Shown piece after piece: positions 44,821 through 52,787 of a DNA stretch of 64,000 bases. The notes beneath the pieces are model-generated. The model was not told the DNA's origin, searched no databases, and saw only the letters and a program-made list of their open reading frames with translations. Position numbers and translations under genes: made by a program. The DNA comes from an uncultured Paracoccaceae bacterium (GTDB lineage Bacteria; Pseudomonadota; Alphaproteobacteria; Rhodobacterales; Rhodobacteraceae): NCBI GenBank assembly GCA_947489445.1, contig CANLDN010000005.1, positions 1 to 64,000 on the forward strand. Direction: 5' to 3'. The stretch's first letter is position 1. Every line of letters starts with the position of its first letter.

Positions 44821-45396
44821 ATGCCAAGACTGAATGCACTCACACTCGCCTGCGTCGCGATGATCCCCACATCTGCCTTTGCAGACTTCAACGGATGGTA
44901 TGGCGGGCTCAGCTTTGGCCAGTACGCCAATGGCACATTTGAAAGCGAACTGATCCCGGGAGCAGATGACGACATCGCCGATAGCGAAGTCATCGGCGGC
45001 TTCATCGGGGCCCTCAACCAAAGCGGCAACATGGTCTATGGCTATGAATTTGCGTTTTCCACTATCGAAGATGCAGATGTCGCAGCTGTGCCCGGGGCAG
45101 AGGTCGAATCGCCGCTTTATGACATCAAGTACCGGATTGGCTATGCGGCCGGAAACCTGCTGCCCTACGGGGTCATCGGGCTGTCAGGGACCAATATCCA
45201 GGGGGGCGGCGCCGATCTGCCCGCAACAGGCTTCAGCTTCGGCGCTGGCCTTGATGTGGCCATCGGTGACAACCTTATGGTCGGGGCAGAGTACCTTTAT
45301 AGAAACAGCAGCGTCGAAGCCACTGACGGGTTTTTCGAAGGCGATGCGGATACAACCGCTGAATTGCTGACCGTCCGTGTGTCGTTCCTCTTCTAA
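44821..45396 (+). CDS. outer-membrane beta-barrel protein (Opacity-type)
   Basis: A 191-residue protein with a signal peptide (LNALTLACVAMIPTSAFA, cut before DFNG) and a barrel with alternating aromatic strands: WYGGLSFGQY, MVYGYEFAFS, YDIKYRIGYAAG, LMVGAEYLYRN and a terminal phenylalanine (VRVSFLF). Eight strands are likely. The start is the ATG at 44821, preceded by AAGGATGGG. The hairpin at 45417 follows. The 240 bases before it contain no other gene. Confidence 0.85.
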   Translation: MPRLNALTLACVAMIPTSAFADFNGWYGGLSFGQYANGTFESELIPGADDDIADSEVIGGFIGALNQSGNMVYGYEFAFSTIEDADVAAVPGAEVESPLYDIKYRIGYAAGNLLPYGVIGLSGTNIQGGGADLPATGFSFGAGLDVAIGDNLMVGAEYLYRNSSVEATDGFFEGDADTTAELLTVRVSFLF

Positions 45397-45416
45397 GATG
45401 TAAAGCAAATCGGGTA

Positions 45417-45433
45417 GCGCCCTTTCAGGGCGC
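45417..45433 (+). terminator. hairpin between barrel gene and mazG
   Basis: GCGCCCT and AGGGCGC pair around TTC, 21 bases after the barrel stop. No U-tract follows, so it may be a weak terminator or an mRNA-stabilising stem. Confidence 0.5.
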
Positions 45434-45491
45434 GCCCTCTTGGCGCGGCCTCGCCGTTTCGCTAGCGTCCCCTCAAACGATGCGAGGCGCC

Positions 45492-46322
45492 ATGACAAAC
45501 GACACCCTCATCCACGACCCCAACGGCGGCATGCCGCGCCTTTTGGAAATCATGCGCCGCCTGCGCGATCCTGACACCGGCTGCCCTTGGGATGTCGAAC
45601 AGGATTTCAAAACCATCGCCCCCTACACCATCGAAGAAGCCTACGAAGTGGCAGACGCCATCGCCCGCAGCGACTGGGCAGAGCTGGAAGGGGAATTAGG
45701 CGATCTGCTGCTGCAAACCGTCTACCACACCCAAATGGGGGCCGAGGCGGGGCATTTCACCTTCGACACCGTCGTCAAATCCATCGCGGATAAAATGGTC
45801 GCCCGGCATCCGCATGTCTTCGGCGATGAATCCCGTGACAAATCTGCGGAACAACAAACTGCTGATTGGGAAAAAATCAAGGCCACCGAACGCGCGGGCA
45901 AAGCACAAAAACGAACCCTTGACGGGGTGGCCATCGGCCTGCCGGGGATGACCCGCGCGGTAAAACTGCAAAAGCGCATGGCCCGCGTCGGCTTTGATTG
46001 GGACGAAACCCAAAGCGTGCTCGACAAGATCGTCGAAGAAACCCAGGAACTGGTCGAGGCGCGCGACACCCTGACCCCCGACGACGTAGAGGCCGAATTC
46101 GGCGACCTGATGTTTGTCATGGCCAATCTTGCAAGACACCTTGATGTCGACCCCGAAGCCGCCGTCAGGCGAACAAACGCCAAGGTCGAAAGTCGCTTTG
46201 CCCAGATCGAAGACGCGCTGGCGGCACGCGGAAAAACCCCCGACCAAAGTGATCTGGCGGAAATGGACGCGCTTTGGAACGCAATAAAGAAAAAAGAAAA
46301 CCTAAAAAAAGCAAACGGATAG
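45492..46322 (+). CDS. mazG: nucleoside triphosphate pyrophosphohydrolase MazG
   Basis: A 276-residue MazG with two tandem all-alpha NTP-PPase domains. Domain 1 has TGCPWDVEQDFKTIAPYTIEEAYEV with the EExxE-type metal site and GELGDLLLQTVYH; domain 2 has EETQELVEARDTL and EFGDLMFVMANLAR. It hydrolyses (d)NTPs to monophosphates in the cytoplasm. The start at 45492 has GAGGCG just upstream, better than an ATG 12 bases earlier. Confidence 0.96.
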   Translation: MTNDTLIHDPNGGMPRLLEIMRRLRDPDTGCPWDVEQDFKTIAPYTIEEAYEVADAIARSDWAELEGELGDLLLQTVYHTQMGAEAGHFTFDTVVKSIADKMVARHPHVFGDESRDKSAEQQTADWEKIKATERAGKAQKRTLDGVAIGLPGMTRAVKLQKRMARVGFDWDETQSVLDKIVEETQELVEARDTLTPDDVEAEFGDLMFVMANLARHLDVDPEAAVRRTNAKVESRFAQIEDALAARGKTPDQSDLAEMDALWNAIKKKENLKKANG

Positions 46323-46375
46323 CAGCAATTAGTCGCACCCAGCCCACATTTTTTTGAAAAAAAAACAAAATACGG

Positions 46376-46400
46376 GAATAAACCCGCGCCCCAGCACGTA
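46376..46400 (+). promoter_or_regulatory. ECF-type promoter of the secreted protein gene
   Basis: GGGAATAAACCC (with GAATAAA from 46376) and CGTA (46397-46400) are spaced 21 bases start to start. The same elements at the same spacing occur at 48304-48328 in front of the cupredoxin, on the other side of the ECF sigma pair. The CGTA box is typical of ECF -10 elements. The gene start lies 59 bases downstream. Confidence 0.7.
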
Positions 46401-46458
46401 ACCCTGTCAAGAGCGGCACAGGACGCCAGCTCTACCAAACATGACAGGAGCTTATAAA

Positions 46459-46857
46459 ATGAAACTCACCGCCGCTATCGCCCTTGGTTTGCTTGTCGCA
46501 GGTTGCGACACCGCTTATGCCGCCTCTTCCTACAGCTATGACATCGTGGACGACAACGTCACGCTGATCGCCGGCCATTCTTACTTGACCAACACCGCAG
46601 GCATGACACTTTATACATTCGACAATGATACAGCAGGCGCATCCAACTGCTACGATAATTGCGCCGTCAACTGGCCACCTTACGCCGCCCCCGCTGGCGC
46701 CAAATCCCCAGGCAACGGTTTTTCGATCATCGACCGACGCGATGGAACACAACAATGGGCCAAAGATGGCCAGCCACTCTACCTCTGGGTTGGTGACACA
46801 GCGCCCGGCGATAGAACCGGCGACGGTGTGGGCGGTGTCTGGCATATCGCACGCTGA
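46459..46857 (+). CDS. secreted COG4315-type repeat protein
   Basis: A 132-residue exported protein with a signal ending LLVAGCDTAYA; VAGC is a possible lipobox, or the cut may be after AYA. The mature part has the Lipoprotein_15/COG4315 pattern twice over: MTLYTFDNDTAGASNCYDNCAVNWPPYAAP and QPLYLWVGDTAPGDRTGDGVGGVWHI. The function of the family is unknown. It carries its own ECF-type promoter and precedes the sigma factor gene, so it is a likely regulon member. Confidence 0.85.
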   Translation: MKLTAAIALGLLVAGCDTAYAASSYSYDIVDDNVTLIAGHSYLTNTAGMTLYTFDNDTAGASNCYDNCAVNWPPYAAPAGAKSPGNGFSIIDRRDGTQQWAKDGQPLYLWVGDTAPGDRTGDGVGGVWHIAR

Positions 46858-46873
46858 TCCGAAGGGTCTTGAG

Positions 46874-46895
46874 CCCACGCCGGTCACGGCGTGGG
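46874..46895 (+). terminator. hairpin after the COG4315-type gene
   Basis: CCCACGCCG pairs perfectly with CGGCGTGGG around GTCA, 17 bases after the stop. No U-run follows. It separates this gene from the sigma factor gene 137 bases on. Confidence 0.6.
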
Positions 46896-47031
46896 TCAAA
46901 CAGCGGATCATCGCCAAAAAGCCTGCAACATCGCATTGCCACCCCCGCAAAAATCGGCATCATACCTCACGGCAAAGGCGTCGATGTAAGCTAGGGGCTA
47001 AGGGATCACACCGGACCAGTTCAAAACCGAG

Positions 47032-47511
47032 ATGATCGGACTATTGCCGCGCTTGCGGCGTTTCGCGCTCAGCCTCACACGGTCGGGGCCGGACGCCGAT
47101 GATCTGTTGCAGGACGCCTGCACGGCGGCTTTGCAGAAATGGACCCAATATGATCCGGCGCAACCACTTGATCGTTGGCTGTTTCGGATCATCCGCAACC
47201 TTTGGATCAGCGAAATCCGCAAACGCAAGGTCAGACAAGGCGAAGGACAAGTGCCCGCAGAAGAAGCCCATGAATTGCAGGTGCAAAGCGGCGTAGATGA
47301 CGCATTGACGGCACAAACCGTGCGTGGTCAGGTCAGCAAATTGCCAGCAGAATTGGCGCAGCCGCTGATGCTGGTTTGCGCCGAAGGCTATAGCTACCGC
47401 GAAGCGGCTGACATGTTAAACGTACCCATCGGCACAATCATGAGCCGCATCCACCGTGCACGAAAGTTACTTGTATCCCGGTTAACCCCAGCAGAGATTG
47501 TCGCAACATGA
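47032..47511 (+). CDS. ECF RNA polymerase sigma factor
   Basis: A 159-residue sigma-70 family protein with region 2 (SGPDADDLLQDACTAALQKW and WLFRIIRNLWISEIRKRKV) and region 4 (LPAELAQPLMLVCAEGYSYREAADMLNVPIGTIMSRIHRARKLL). It should direct RNA polymerase to the GAATAAA/CGTA promoters on either side. The ATG at 47032 is used, but the codons upstream after a stop (ATC ACA CCG GAC CAG TTC AAA ACC GAG) read like a natural N-terminus without a standard start codon. It overlaps the anti-sigma gene by four bases. Confidence 0.93.
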   Translation: MIGLLPRLRRFALSLTRSGPDADDLLQDACTAALQKWTQYDPAQPLDRWLFRIIRNLWISEIRKRKVRQGEGQVPAEEAHELQVQSGVDDALTAQTVRGQVSKLPAELAQPLMLVCAEGYSYREAADMLNVPIGTIMSRIHRARKLLVSRLTPAEIVAT

Positions 47512-48281
47512 CTGATTTCTCGATCAAACTCAGCGCCTATCTTGATGGCGAACTTGACCCGGCAGATGCGCTGGCCGTTGAAACACGGCTGGCCGATGAC
47601 CCGGCAGCTCAGGCCGAGCTTGATGCGCTGATGGACGCAGACGCAGCAGCCCTTGAACAATTCGATGCGCAACTCAACGATCCGGTGCCATTTGCGCTGG
47701 CACAACAGATCAAAAACACCCCGCTCAGCGCCCCGGCCCCTGCGCCCGTGCGCCGCCCCGTTTGGGGTGCAATCGCCGCCAGCCTCGTGATCTTCGGGCT
47801 GGGCGGTGTCGGCGGCTATGTGGTAAAGGATCAAACCACGCCAACAGTCCTCGCAGGTGGCTGGCTGTCCGATATCGCGGACTATCACGCCATCTATGCC
47901 AGCCAGGGGCGGCATCTGGTCGAAGTCGGCGCAGACGAATCCGATCACATCGAAACCTGGCTTGGTGATACTGTCGGGGCAAACTTCACGATCCCCGACC
48001 TGTCGGCGTTCGATCTGACCTTTGAAGGCGGGCGGCTGGTTGTGGCCAACGGCAAACCGGTGGCCCAGCTGATGTACCGTGATCCTGCAGGAACCGTTAT
48101 CGCGCTTTGCCTGATCAGCTCTGACCAGCCCGCAGGCGATGCGCCCAGTTTCAAATCGCAAACTATCAACGGTTTCGATTTCGTATCATGGCGCGGGGCT
48201 GATGCGGCCTATGTGGTCATTGGTCCGGATGGGCAACCCAACCTGGATGATATCGCGGCAGCCGCCGCATTGGATATCTAA
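47508..48281 (+). CDS. membrane anti-sigma factor
   Basis: A 257-residue protein. An N-terminal anti-sigma domain (residues 1-75: FSIKLSAYLDGELDPADALAVE) is followed by one membrane helix (WGAIAASLVIFGLGGVGGYVV, about residues 85-105) and a periplasmic domain of 150 residues. There is no zinc HxxxCxxC motif, so redox sensing by that route is excluded. Overlap with the sigma gene (ATGA) indicates stoichiometric production. What the periplasmic domain senses is unknown; a metal- or envelope-linked signal is suggested by the regulon. Confidence 0.87.
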   Translation: MTDFSIKLSAYLDGELDPADALAVETRLADDPAAQAELDALMDADAAALEQFDAQLNDPVPFALAQQIKNTPLSAPAPAPVRRPVWGAIAASLVIFGLGGVGGYVVKDQTTPTVLAGGWLSDIADYHAIYASQGRHLVEVGADESDHIETWLGDTVGANFTIPDLSAFDLTFEGGRLVVANGKPVAQLMYRDPAGTVIALCLISSDQPAGDAPSFKSQTINGFDFVSWRGADAAYVVIGPDGQPNLDDIAAAAALDI

Positions 48282-48303
48282 AAAAAAAATCTCAACCGTT
48301 GCA

Positions 48304-48328
48304 GAATAAATCCCATGCCCGGTGCGTA
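48304..48328 (+). promoter_or_regulatory. ECF-type promoter of the cupredoxin gene
   Basis: GAATAAATCCC (from 48304) and CGTA (48325-48328) are spaced 21 bases start to start, identical to the promoter at 46376. The surrounding GCCC and CCTGT after CGTA are also shared. It begins 22 bases after the anti-sigma stop and about 100 bases before the cupredoxin start. Confidence 0.7.
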
Positions 48329-48334
48329 GTCCTG

Positions 48335-48352
48335 TTGAGACGCCCGTCTCAA
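48335..48352. promoter_or_regulatory. perfect palindrome in the cupredoxin leader
   Basis: TTGAGACG-CC-CGTCTCAA lies directly after the predicted ECF -10 element, so it overlaps or follows the transcription start. It could be an operator or a 5' mRNA hairpin. The other ECF promoter does not have it. Confidence 0.45.
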
Positions 48353-48406
48353 TGAACAGTTTGCCTGCCAGCAATGAGCTGGGGCACCAAAACGAGGGAC
48401 ACGAAC

Positions 48407-48718
48407 ATGTATTTCAAATCTATTCTCACAGCCGGGGCTTTGCTTGTTTCCGCCACAATGGCGCAGGCCGCAGACCATGTCGTCACCATCACAGGCTTTG
48501 CATTTGAACCCGCCAACCTGACCATCGCGGCAGGCGACAGCGTGACATTCGTCAATCGTGACAACGCACCGCATACGGCGACAGCCTCCAACGGTGCCTT
48601 CGACACAGGTCGGCTGTCCAACAACGGCCAGACGGCGCTGACCTTTTCATCCGCTGGCACATTCGACTATTTCTGCGAATTCCACCCCGGCATGACAGCC
48701 CAGATCGTGGTGCAGTAA
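48407..48718 (+). CDS. periplasmic cupredoxin (plastocyanin/azurin-like)
   Basis: A 103-residue exported blue-copper-type protein. Signal peptide FKSILTAGALLVSATMAQA precedes the cupredoxin fold. Copper ligands are the first histidine in NAPHTATASNG and the Cys, His and Met in FCEFHPGM, all present, so type 1 copper binding is expected. It could carry electrons or buffer copper in the periplasm. It has its own ECF-type promoter downstream of the anti-sigma gene. Confidence 0.92.
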   Translation: MYFKSILTAGALLVSATMAQAADHVVTITGFAFEPANLTIAAGDSVTFVNRDNAPHTATASNGAFDTGRLSNNGQTALTFSSAGTFDYFCEFHPGMTAQIVVQ

Positions 48719-48842
48719 GCTCTGGCAAGCTGGGTGCGCGGCTGCCAATCAGCGCTGGCGCGCACCAATACTGCCTAAAATTTGCTTTTTGTCGCGTTTT
48801 CGCGAACACTCTTCCCGGGTCCAACTCCTGGGAGGGGAACAA

Positions 48843-49823
48843 ATGCCACGCTATTTCAGACGCATTATCGCCGCTATTTTTGTCACATCACTTGCAACAT
48901 CTGCCACCGCGCAATGTATCGAAGACCGAAGCACCAATGCCGGTCCGGTCGCCGAAGCAACGCAATGCTTTCTCGGCGCGCGGGCTGCATCACTTGCCGC
49001 CATCCAGCCTGAAATACTGGACAGACGCACCACGCAATCTGGCCAGTTACAAGCCACGCAAGGTGCCGCCGCCGGCGACACAGCCGGCTTTTCAGGTCCG
49101 CTCTGGATCTCGCTCGGGGTGCGTTACTCTGAACTGGATGACGCCGACCTCGACCTCGGGCTTGCCACGATCGGCAGCGACCTGATGGTCGGTCCCAATG
49201 GAATTTTCGGGTTGATGGTACAAACCGATCTGTCCAATCAGGACGGCACCAATGGCAACAGCTTTGACAGCGCAGGCTACATGGCCGGGGTCTATTTCAT
49301 CCGCCCCGGTGAGACGCTGACATTCGACGGGCGGCTGATGGCCGGTCAATCACGTACCGATGTGTCCGGCGGTGGCGATCAAGCCGACGATGTCAGCGGC
49401 ACCCGCTGGCTGGCCGCAATGCGCGTCACCGGCGAACGGTATCTGGAAAACGAAGTCCTCATGATCCCGCATGTGGGCGTCAGCTGGCTTGAGGATCAAC
49501 TCGACAGCTACACGCTCGGGCTCAACAGTGTCGATGAAGACAGTATTTCCTATGGTCAGGCCAACCTTGGTTCGACCTGGCTGATCCCGATCACCGTCAA
49601 TGAAACGGCAGGCAGCATCGTTCTGGGGGCCAGCGGGATCTGGGGCTTTGGCGATGCCGCAGGCAAGGAAGTCCCTGACGATCTGCGCGGACGGGTCGAC
49701 CTGGGCCTGGAATTCTTCCGTAGCGATGCGTGGGCGGCCTCAGGCCGGATCTACGGCGACGGGCTGGGCCACGACGAATACGAAGCGCTCGGCGTTGATC
49801 TGGGCATCACCCTCTGGTTCTAG
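48843..49823 (+). CDS. autotransporter-type outer-membrane barrel protein
   Basis: A 326-residue protein with a signal peptide (RRIIAAIFVTSLATSATAQ) and two cysteines early in the mature part (CIEDRS and CFLGAR), possibly a disulfide. The remaining 240 residues are a barrel with amphipathic strands (GPLWISLGVRYSEL, YMAGVYFIRPG, WLAAMRVTGERYL) ending in Phe (LGITLWF). No passenger domain is present, so secretion of a passenger is unlikely. The ribosome site is GGGAGGGG. The 124-base leader has no copy of the ECF promoter. Confidence 0.82.
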   Translation: MPRYFRRIIAAIFVTSLATSATAQCIEDRSTNAGPVAEATQCFLGARAASLAAIQPEILDRRTTQSGQLQATQGAAAGDTAGFSGPLWISLGVRYSELDDADLDLGLATIGSDLMVGPNGIFGLMVQTDLSNQDGTNGNSFDSAGYMAGVYFIRPGETLTFDGRLMAGQSRTDVSGGGDQADDVSGTRWLAAMRVTGERYLENEVLMIPHVGVSWLEDQLDSYTLGLNSVDEDSISYGQANLGSTWLIPITVNETAGSIVLGASGIWGFGDAAGKEVPDDLRGRVDLGLEFFRSDAWAASGRIYGDGLGHDEYEALGVDLGITLWF

Positions 49824-49943
49824 GCGATAACGGCGCCATCCAGCATGAACCCGCAACCCAAGGAAAACAGGCCGCTAGCGTGCGTCCTCTATTCCCTTTT
49901 CCGTAACCCTGATGCACCTTCTGCGTAAAAGGGAGGGCACGTC

Positions 49944-50672
49944 ATGGACATCACCAAAACCCGCGCCATCGTCACCGGTGGCGCGTCCGGCCTCGGGGCC
50001 GCCACAGCGTCAGGGCTGATCGACGCAGGCGCACAGGTCACGATCTTTGATCAGGATCCACGCGGGGCCAGCTTTGCCGCCGACGTCGGGGCCTTCTTTG
50101 CCCAAGTCGACGTCACGGACGAAGACAGCGTGCAAAAGGGCCTCGACAACGCGGTCGACGCGATGGGCGGCCTGAACACCACCATCAATTGCGCAGGGAT
50201 CGCCACAACCGAAAAAACCCTTGGCCGCGACGGGCCACACACCCAGGCCAGCTTCAACCGGACCATCAACATCAACCTCAACGGCACCTTCAACGTCGCC
50301 CGGCTCTCAGCGGCGCGGATGACCGATGGGGGCGTCATCATCAACACCGCTTCCATCGCAGCCTTCGACGGACAAAAGGGGCAAGCGGCGTATGCCGCCT
50401 CCAAATCCGGCATCGCAGGGCTGTCGCTCCCCATGGCCCGCGACCTTGCCCGCAACGGCATCCGGGTCATGGCCATTGCGCCGGGCATCTTCCGCACGCC
50501 CATGCTGATCAGCCTGGGACAAGAGATCATGGACGGCCTCGCCGCCGACGTGACCTACCCCCAGCGGCTCGGAGACCCCACCGAATTCGCCGCCCTCGCC
50601 CGATTTATCGTGGAATGCGACTATCTGAACGGAACGACAATCCGGTTGGATGGGGGATTAAGGATGCCTTAG
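49944..50672 (+). CDS. short-chain dehydrogenase/reductase
   Basis: A 242-residue SDR with the NAD(P) motif TGGASGLGAATA near residue 10, INCAG near residue 80 and the catalytic YAASKSG near residue 150. Its similarity pattern (IVTGGASGLG, FDQD after strand 2, NINLNGTFNVARL, PFPQRLGDP-like ending YPQRLGDPTEFAALA) resembles 3-hydroxyacyl-CoA dehydrogenase type 2. The aspartate in FDQD favours NAD over NADP. The true substrate is unknown. A possible stem in the leader (49893-49900 with 49927-49934) covers its Shine-Dalgarno. Confidence 0.9.
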   Translation: MDITKTRAIVTGGASGLGAATASGLIDAGAQVTIFDQDPRGASFAADVGAFFAQVDVTDEDSVQKGLDNAVDAMGGLNTTINCAGIATTEKTLGRDGPHTQASFNRTININLNGTFNVARLSAARMTDGGVIINTASIAAFDGQKGQAAYAASKSGIAGLSLPMARDLARNGIRVMAIAPGIFRTPMLISLGQEIMDGLAADVTYPQRLGDPTEFAALARFIVECDYLNGTTIRLDGGLRMP

Positions 50673-50884
50673 GACGGACAGTCAGTTCGGGTCGGTCGGA
50701 GTGCGTAGTTCCAAAGTGCGATATGCGGACTTTGCCGTCATTCAACGTGATCTCGCCAATGACTTATTTTTCTATCTTACCGACGACCGGCTCGGCACAC
50801 GTGTTTGCAAGGTCAGGTATTCCCTACTTACAGTTCATCCTTTGTTCGACCAACTCTGTAGCGGGGTGCATACACAACGTTCAC

Positions 50885-51775
50885 ATGCCCGAAACAACAC
50901 AACAGAGCTTTAGAAATCCAATAATGTTCACACGCTTTGATGACGCTATTTTTAGTTGGATCGCATTTGCAGTCAGTGTAGGCGTTTTCTTCTTCCTACT
51001 CCCCGGACTGATTTCAATTTCATACCACCCGATAGCGCCTAACATTCATCTAATCCCAGTGCGGATCGCTCTATCTGCGATTGGTGTGCTGTCTTGCTTC
51101 GTTCTTGCCATTCGTCACAGCATAGTAAAACATCGAACACCAGTTTTTCGTAACGCGTGTGAAATCGTTGCGGTTCCGGTTGTTCTCTGGGTCGTCTTTC
51201 AGCTCACGACCGTGATCTACCAACAACCCGATCACCTGAGCATGACTTATAGGGGCGATACATACTCTATCCCCCGCGTTTACCGGCCGATTCAATCATC
51301 CGAGAGAAGTTCATTCGAGTTAATCAACGTTTCTATCTGTAATAAAACACGCGCTCCAGTATACGCGGATACTTGCAATGCATACGAATCCGTCGAGCTT
51401 GGAAACAGGCCGATAATTAGACAATTCTATGCGCATTATGCACTCGATCAGGCGGGCGCAGTGTATGCAGGCGACATTGTTACGGAAAGAGGCCCAGATG
51501 CAAAGAAACTGCACGACGGCAGTTTTACCTTGAGTAGTGGCGGTACGACAACCCGATTTCTATTGGATGATACGGGGCGAATTGTTCGCTTTACGAGCTG
51601 CTTTGTGGTAACAAAAGACTGTAACGTCTCTGTCCGAACCTCTCAGGGCATTCTTACTTTTCCAGCCCATGAAGAAGATGCTGATGCTGCAGATTTTTGG
51701 CGTACAGAGGAGAGCCGTTGGCTGGCAATTTTTGATGGTTGGAAATGCGATGACGAAAAGTGCGAAGGTCAGTAG
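50885..51775 (+). CDS. orphan membrane protein with AT-rich codon use
   Basis: A 296-residue protein. Three N-terminal helices (about residues 20-42, 55-78 and 92-112) are followed by a soluble domain of 180 residues with six cysteines in pairs (NVSICNKTRAPVYADTCN, TSCFVVTKDCNV and KCDDEKC). No family is recognised. Codon use and local composition are clearly AT-richer than the neighbours, and it has no operon partner, which suggests acquisition by transfer. ATGs at 50885 and 50924 are possible. The frame is open upstream into the SDR gene, but that part is not coding-like. Confidence 0.7.
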   Translation: MPETTQQSFRNPIMFTRFDDAIFSWIAFAVSVGVFFFLLPGLISISYHPIAPNIHLIPVRIALSAIGVLSCFVLAIRHSIVKHRTPVFRNACEIVAVPVVLWVVFQLTTVIYQQPDHLSMTYRGDTYSIPRVYRPIQSSERSSFELINVSICNKTRAPVYADTCNAYESVELGNRPIIRQFYAHYALDQAGAVYAGDIVTERGPDAKKLHDGSFTLSSGGTTTRFLLDDTGRIVRFTSCFVVTKDCNVSVRTSQGILTFPAHEEDADAADFWRTEESRWLAIFDGWKCDDEKCEGQ

Positions 51776-51857
51776 GCAGACAGTCCAACTGCTGCCGGAC
51801 CGGACGTTGGGTTCATCCCGATAGGTAGCACTTTGGGCTCAAACCGGCCATTCACCT

Positions 51858-52715
51858 TCACACCTCCTCCCGCATCACCCACGCGCTCGCGACAATAATC
51901 ACGCCTGCCCCGACCCACATCAAACCCGGCGGGGCAAAGCCAAAGAAAACCAGCCCCAGCCCCACATTCAGCGGCAGCTTCAAATGATCGAAGGGCTGCA
52001 AATAGGCGGCGTCGGCCAATACATAAGCCCGCACCAAAAGATACTGCGCGCCCGCCACCAGCAATCCCGACAGCGCCACAAGCCAAAGCGCCTGTGATGC
52101 TACGGTAAATCCCGCGCCCAAAGCCGCCAAACCATTCACCGGCAGCAGCAAGATCAACAGCGCTAGGGTCAGCGTGCCTGCATCCTCTGTCGCAGTCAGA
52201 CGCTTGGTGACCAAAGACGATGCCGCCCAGAATGCCGCCGCACCAACAGGCAAGAACGCAGCCCAAGTGAATGCCTCTGACCACGGTGCAAGGATCAACG
52301 CGCCTCCAAAGGCGCCCAGCACAACAGCCATGATGCGCGGCACCGTCAAAGCCTCACGCAGAAACAACCCGGCCCCCAACGTCACAAACAACGGCGATGT
52401 CAAAATCAGCGCCACCGCCTGCCAGATCGGCACATAGGCCAACCCTGCGACCCACATCTGCACGCCCACCGCCGCCAAAACCACGCGCAGCAGATGCATC
52501 AACGGGCGGGTCGTCCGCCATGGTGCACGCCATACCAACGGCAGCGCGGCTACACATGCCACCGCATATTGCCAGAACGCAATGGTCGGCGATGGCACAC
52601 CATAAAGCATCCCCGCCCCCTGCACGGCCGTATTCGCCCCGGCAAACAAGGCCCCGGCAATCACGAAACAAAGCGGGCCCGCAACGGCACCCCGCGTCAT
52701 ATTCATCTGGATCAT
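51858..52715 (-). CDS. ribN: EamA-family riboflavin transporter RibN
   Basis: A 285-residue ten-helix DMT-superfamily transporter with two EamA repeats (about residues 10-140 and 150-280). The specificity call comes from the FMN riboswitch directly upstream; riboswitch-linked EamA proteins in Rhodobacterales and rhizobia are known as the riboflavin uptake protein RibN. The ATG at 52715 is set by an AGGA ribosome site eight bases upstream, which lies in a hairpin. The 339-base upstream extension of the frame runs through the riboswitch and is not translated. Confidence 0.87.
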   Translation of the reverse strand: MIQMNMTRGAVAGPLCFVIAGALFAGANTAVQGAGMLYGVPSPTIAFWQYAVACVAALPLVWRAPWRTTRPLMHLLRVVLAAVGVQMWVAGLAYVPIWQAVALILTSPLFVTLGAGLFLREALTVPRIMAVVLGAFGGALILAPWSEAFTWAAFLPVGAAAFWAASSLVTKRLTATEDAGTLTLALLILLLPVNGLAALGAGFTVASQALWLVALSGLLVAGAQYLLVRAYVLADAAYLQPFDHLKLPLNVGLGLVFFGFAPPGLMWVGAGVIIVASAWVMREEV

Positions 52716-52720
52716 CGCAT

Positions 52721-52761
52721 CTGTCCTTTCGTTTTGCGTGACCCAAGGCAAAACAGGACAG
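52721..52761 (-). promoter_or_regulatory. Shine-Dalgarno-sequestering hairpin (riboswitch expression platform)
   Basis: On the minus strand CTGTCCT-GTTTTGC pairs with GCAAAAC-GAA-AGGACAG, a 14-pair stem with a three-base bulge and a ten-base loop. The 3' arm contains the AGGA ribosome site of ribN. It lies between the FMN aptamer and the start codon, so control is probably at translation. Confidence 0.75.
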
Positions 52762-52787
52762 ACCGAGCGCCGACGCACCCGGATCTC

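Noticed and set aside
49902..49911. A CGTAACCCTG sequence in the SDR leader, identical to ten bases at the ECF promoter 46397
   Set aside because: No GAATAAA-like box lies 21 bases upstream (the sequence there is TGCGTCC), so the promoter architecture is not met.
50189..50884. Upstream extension of the AT-rich orphan into the SDR gene
   Set aside because: It is a +1-type shadow of the SDR coding sequence with Arg/His/Pro-rich nonsense; the credible protein begins at 50885 or 50924.
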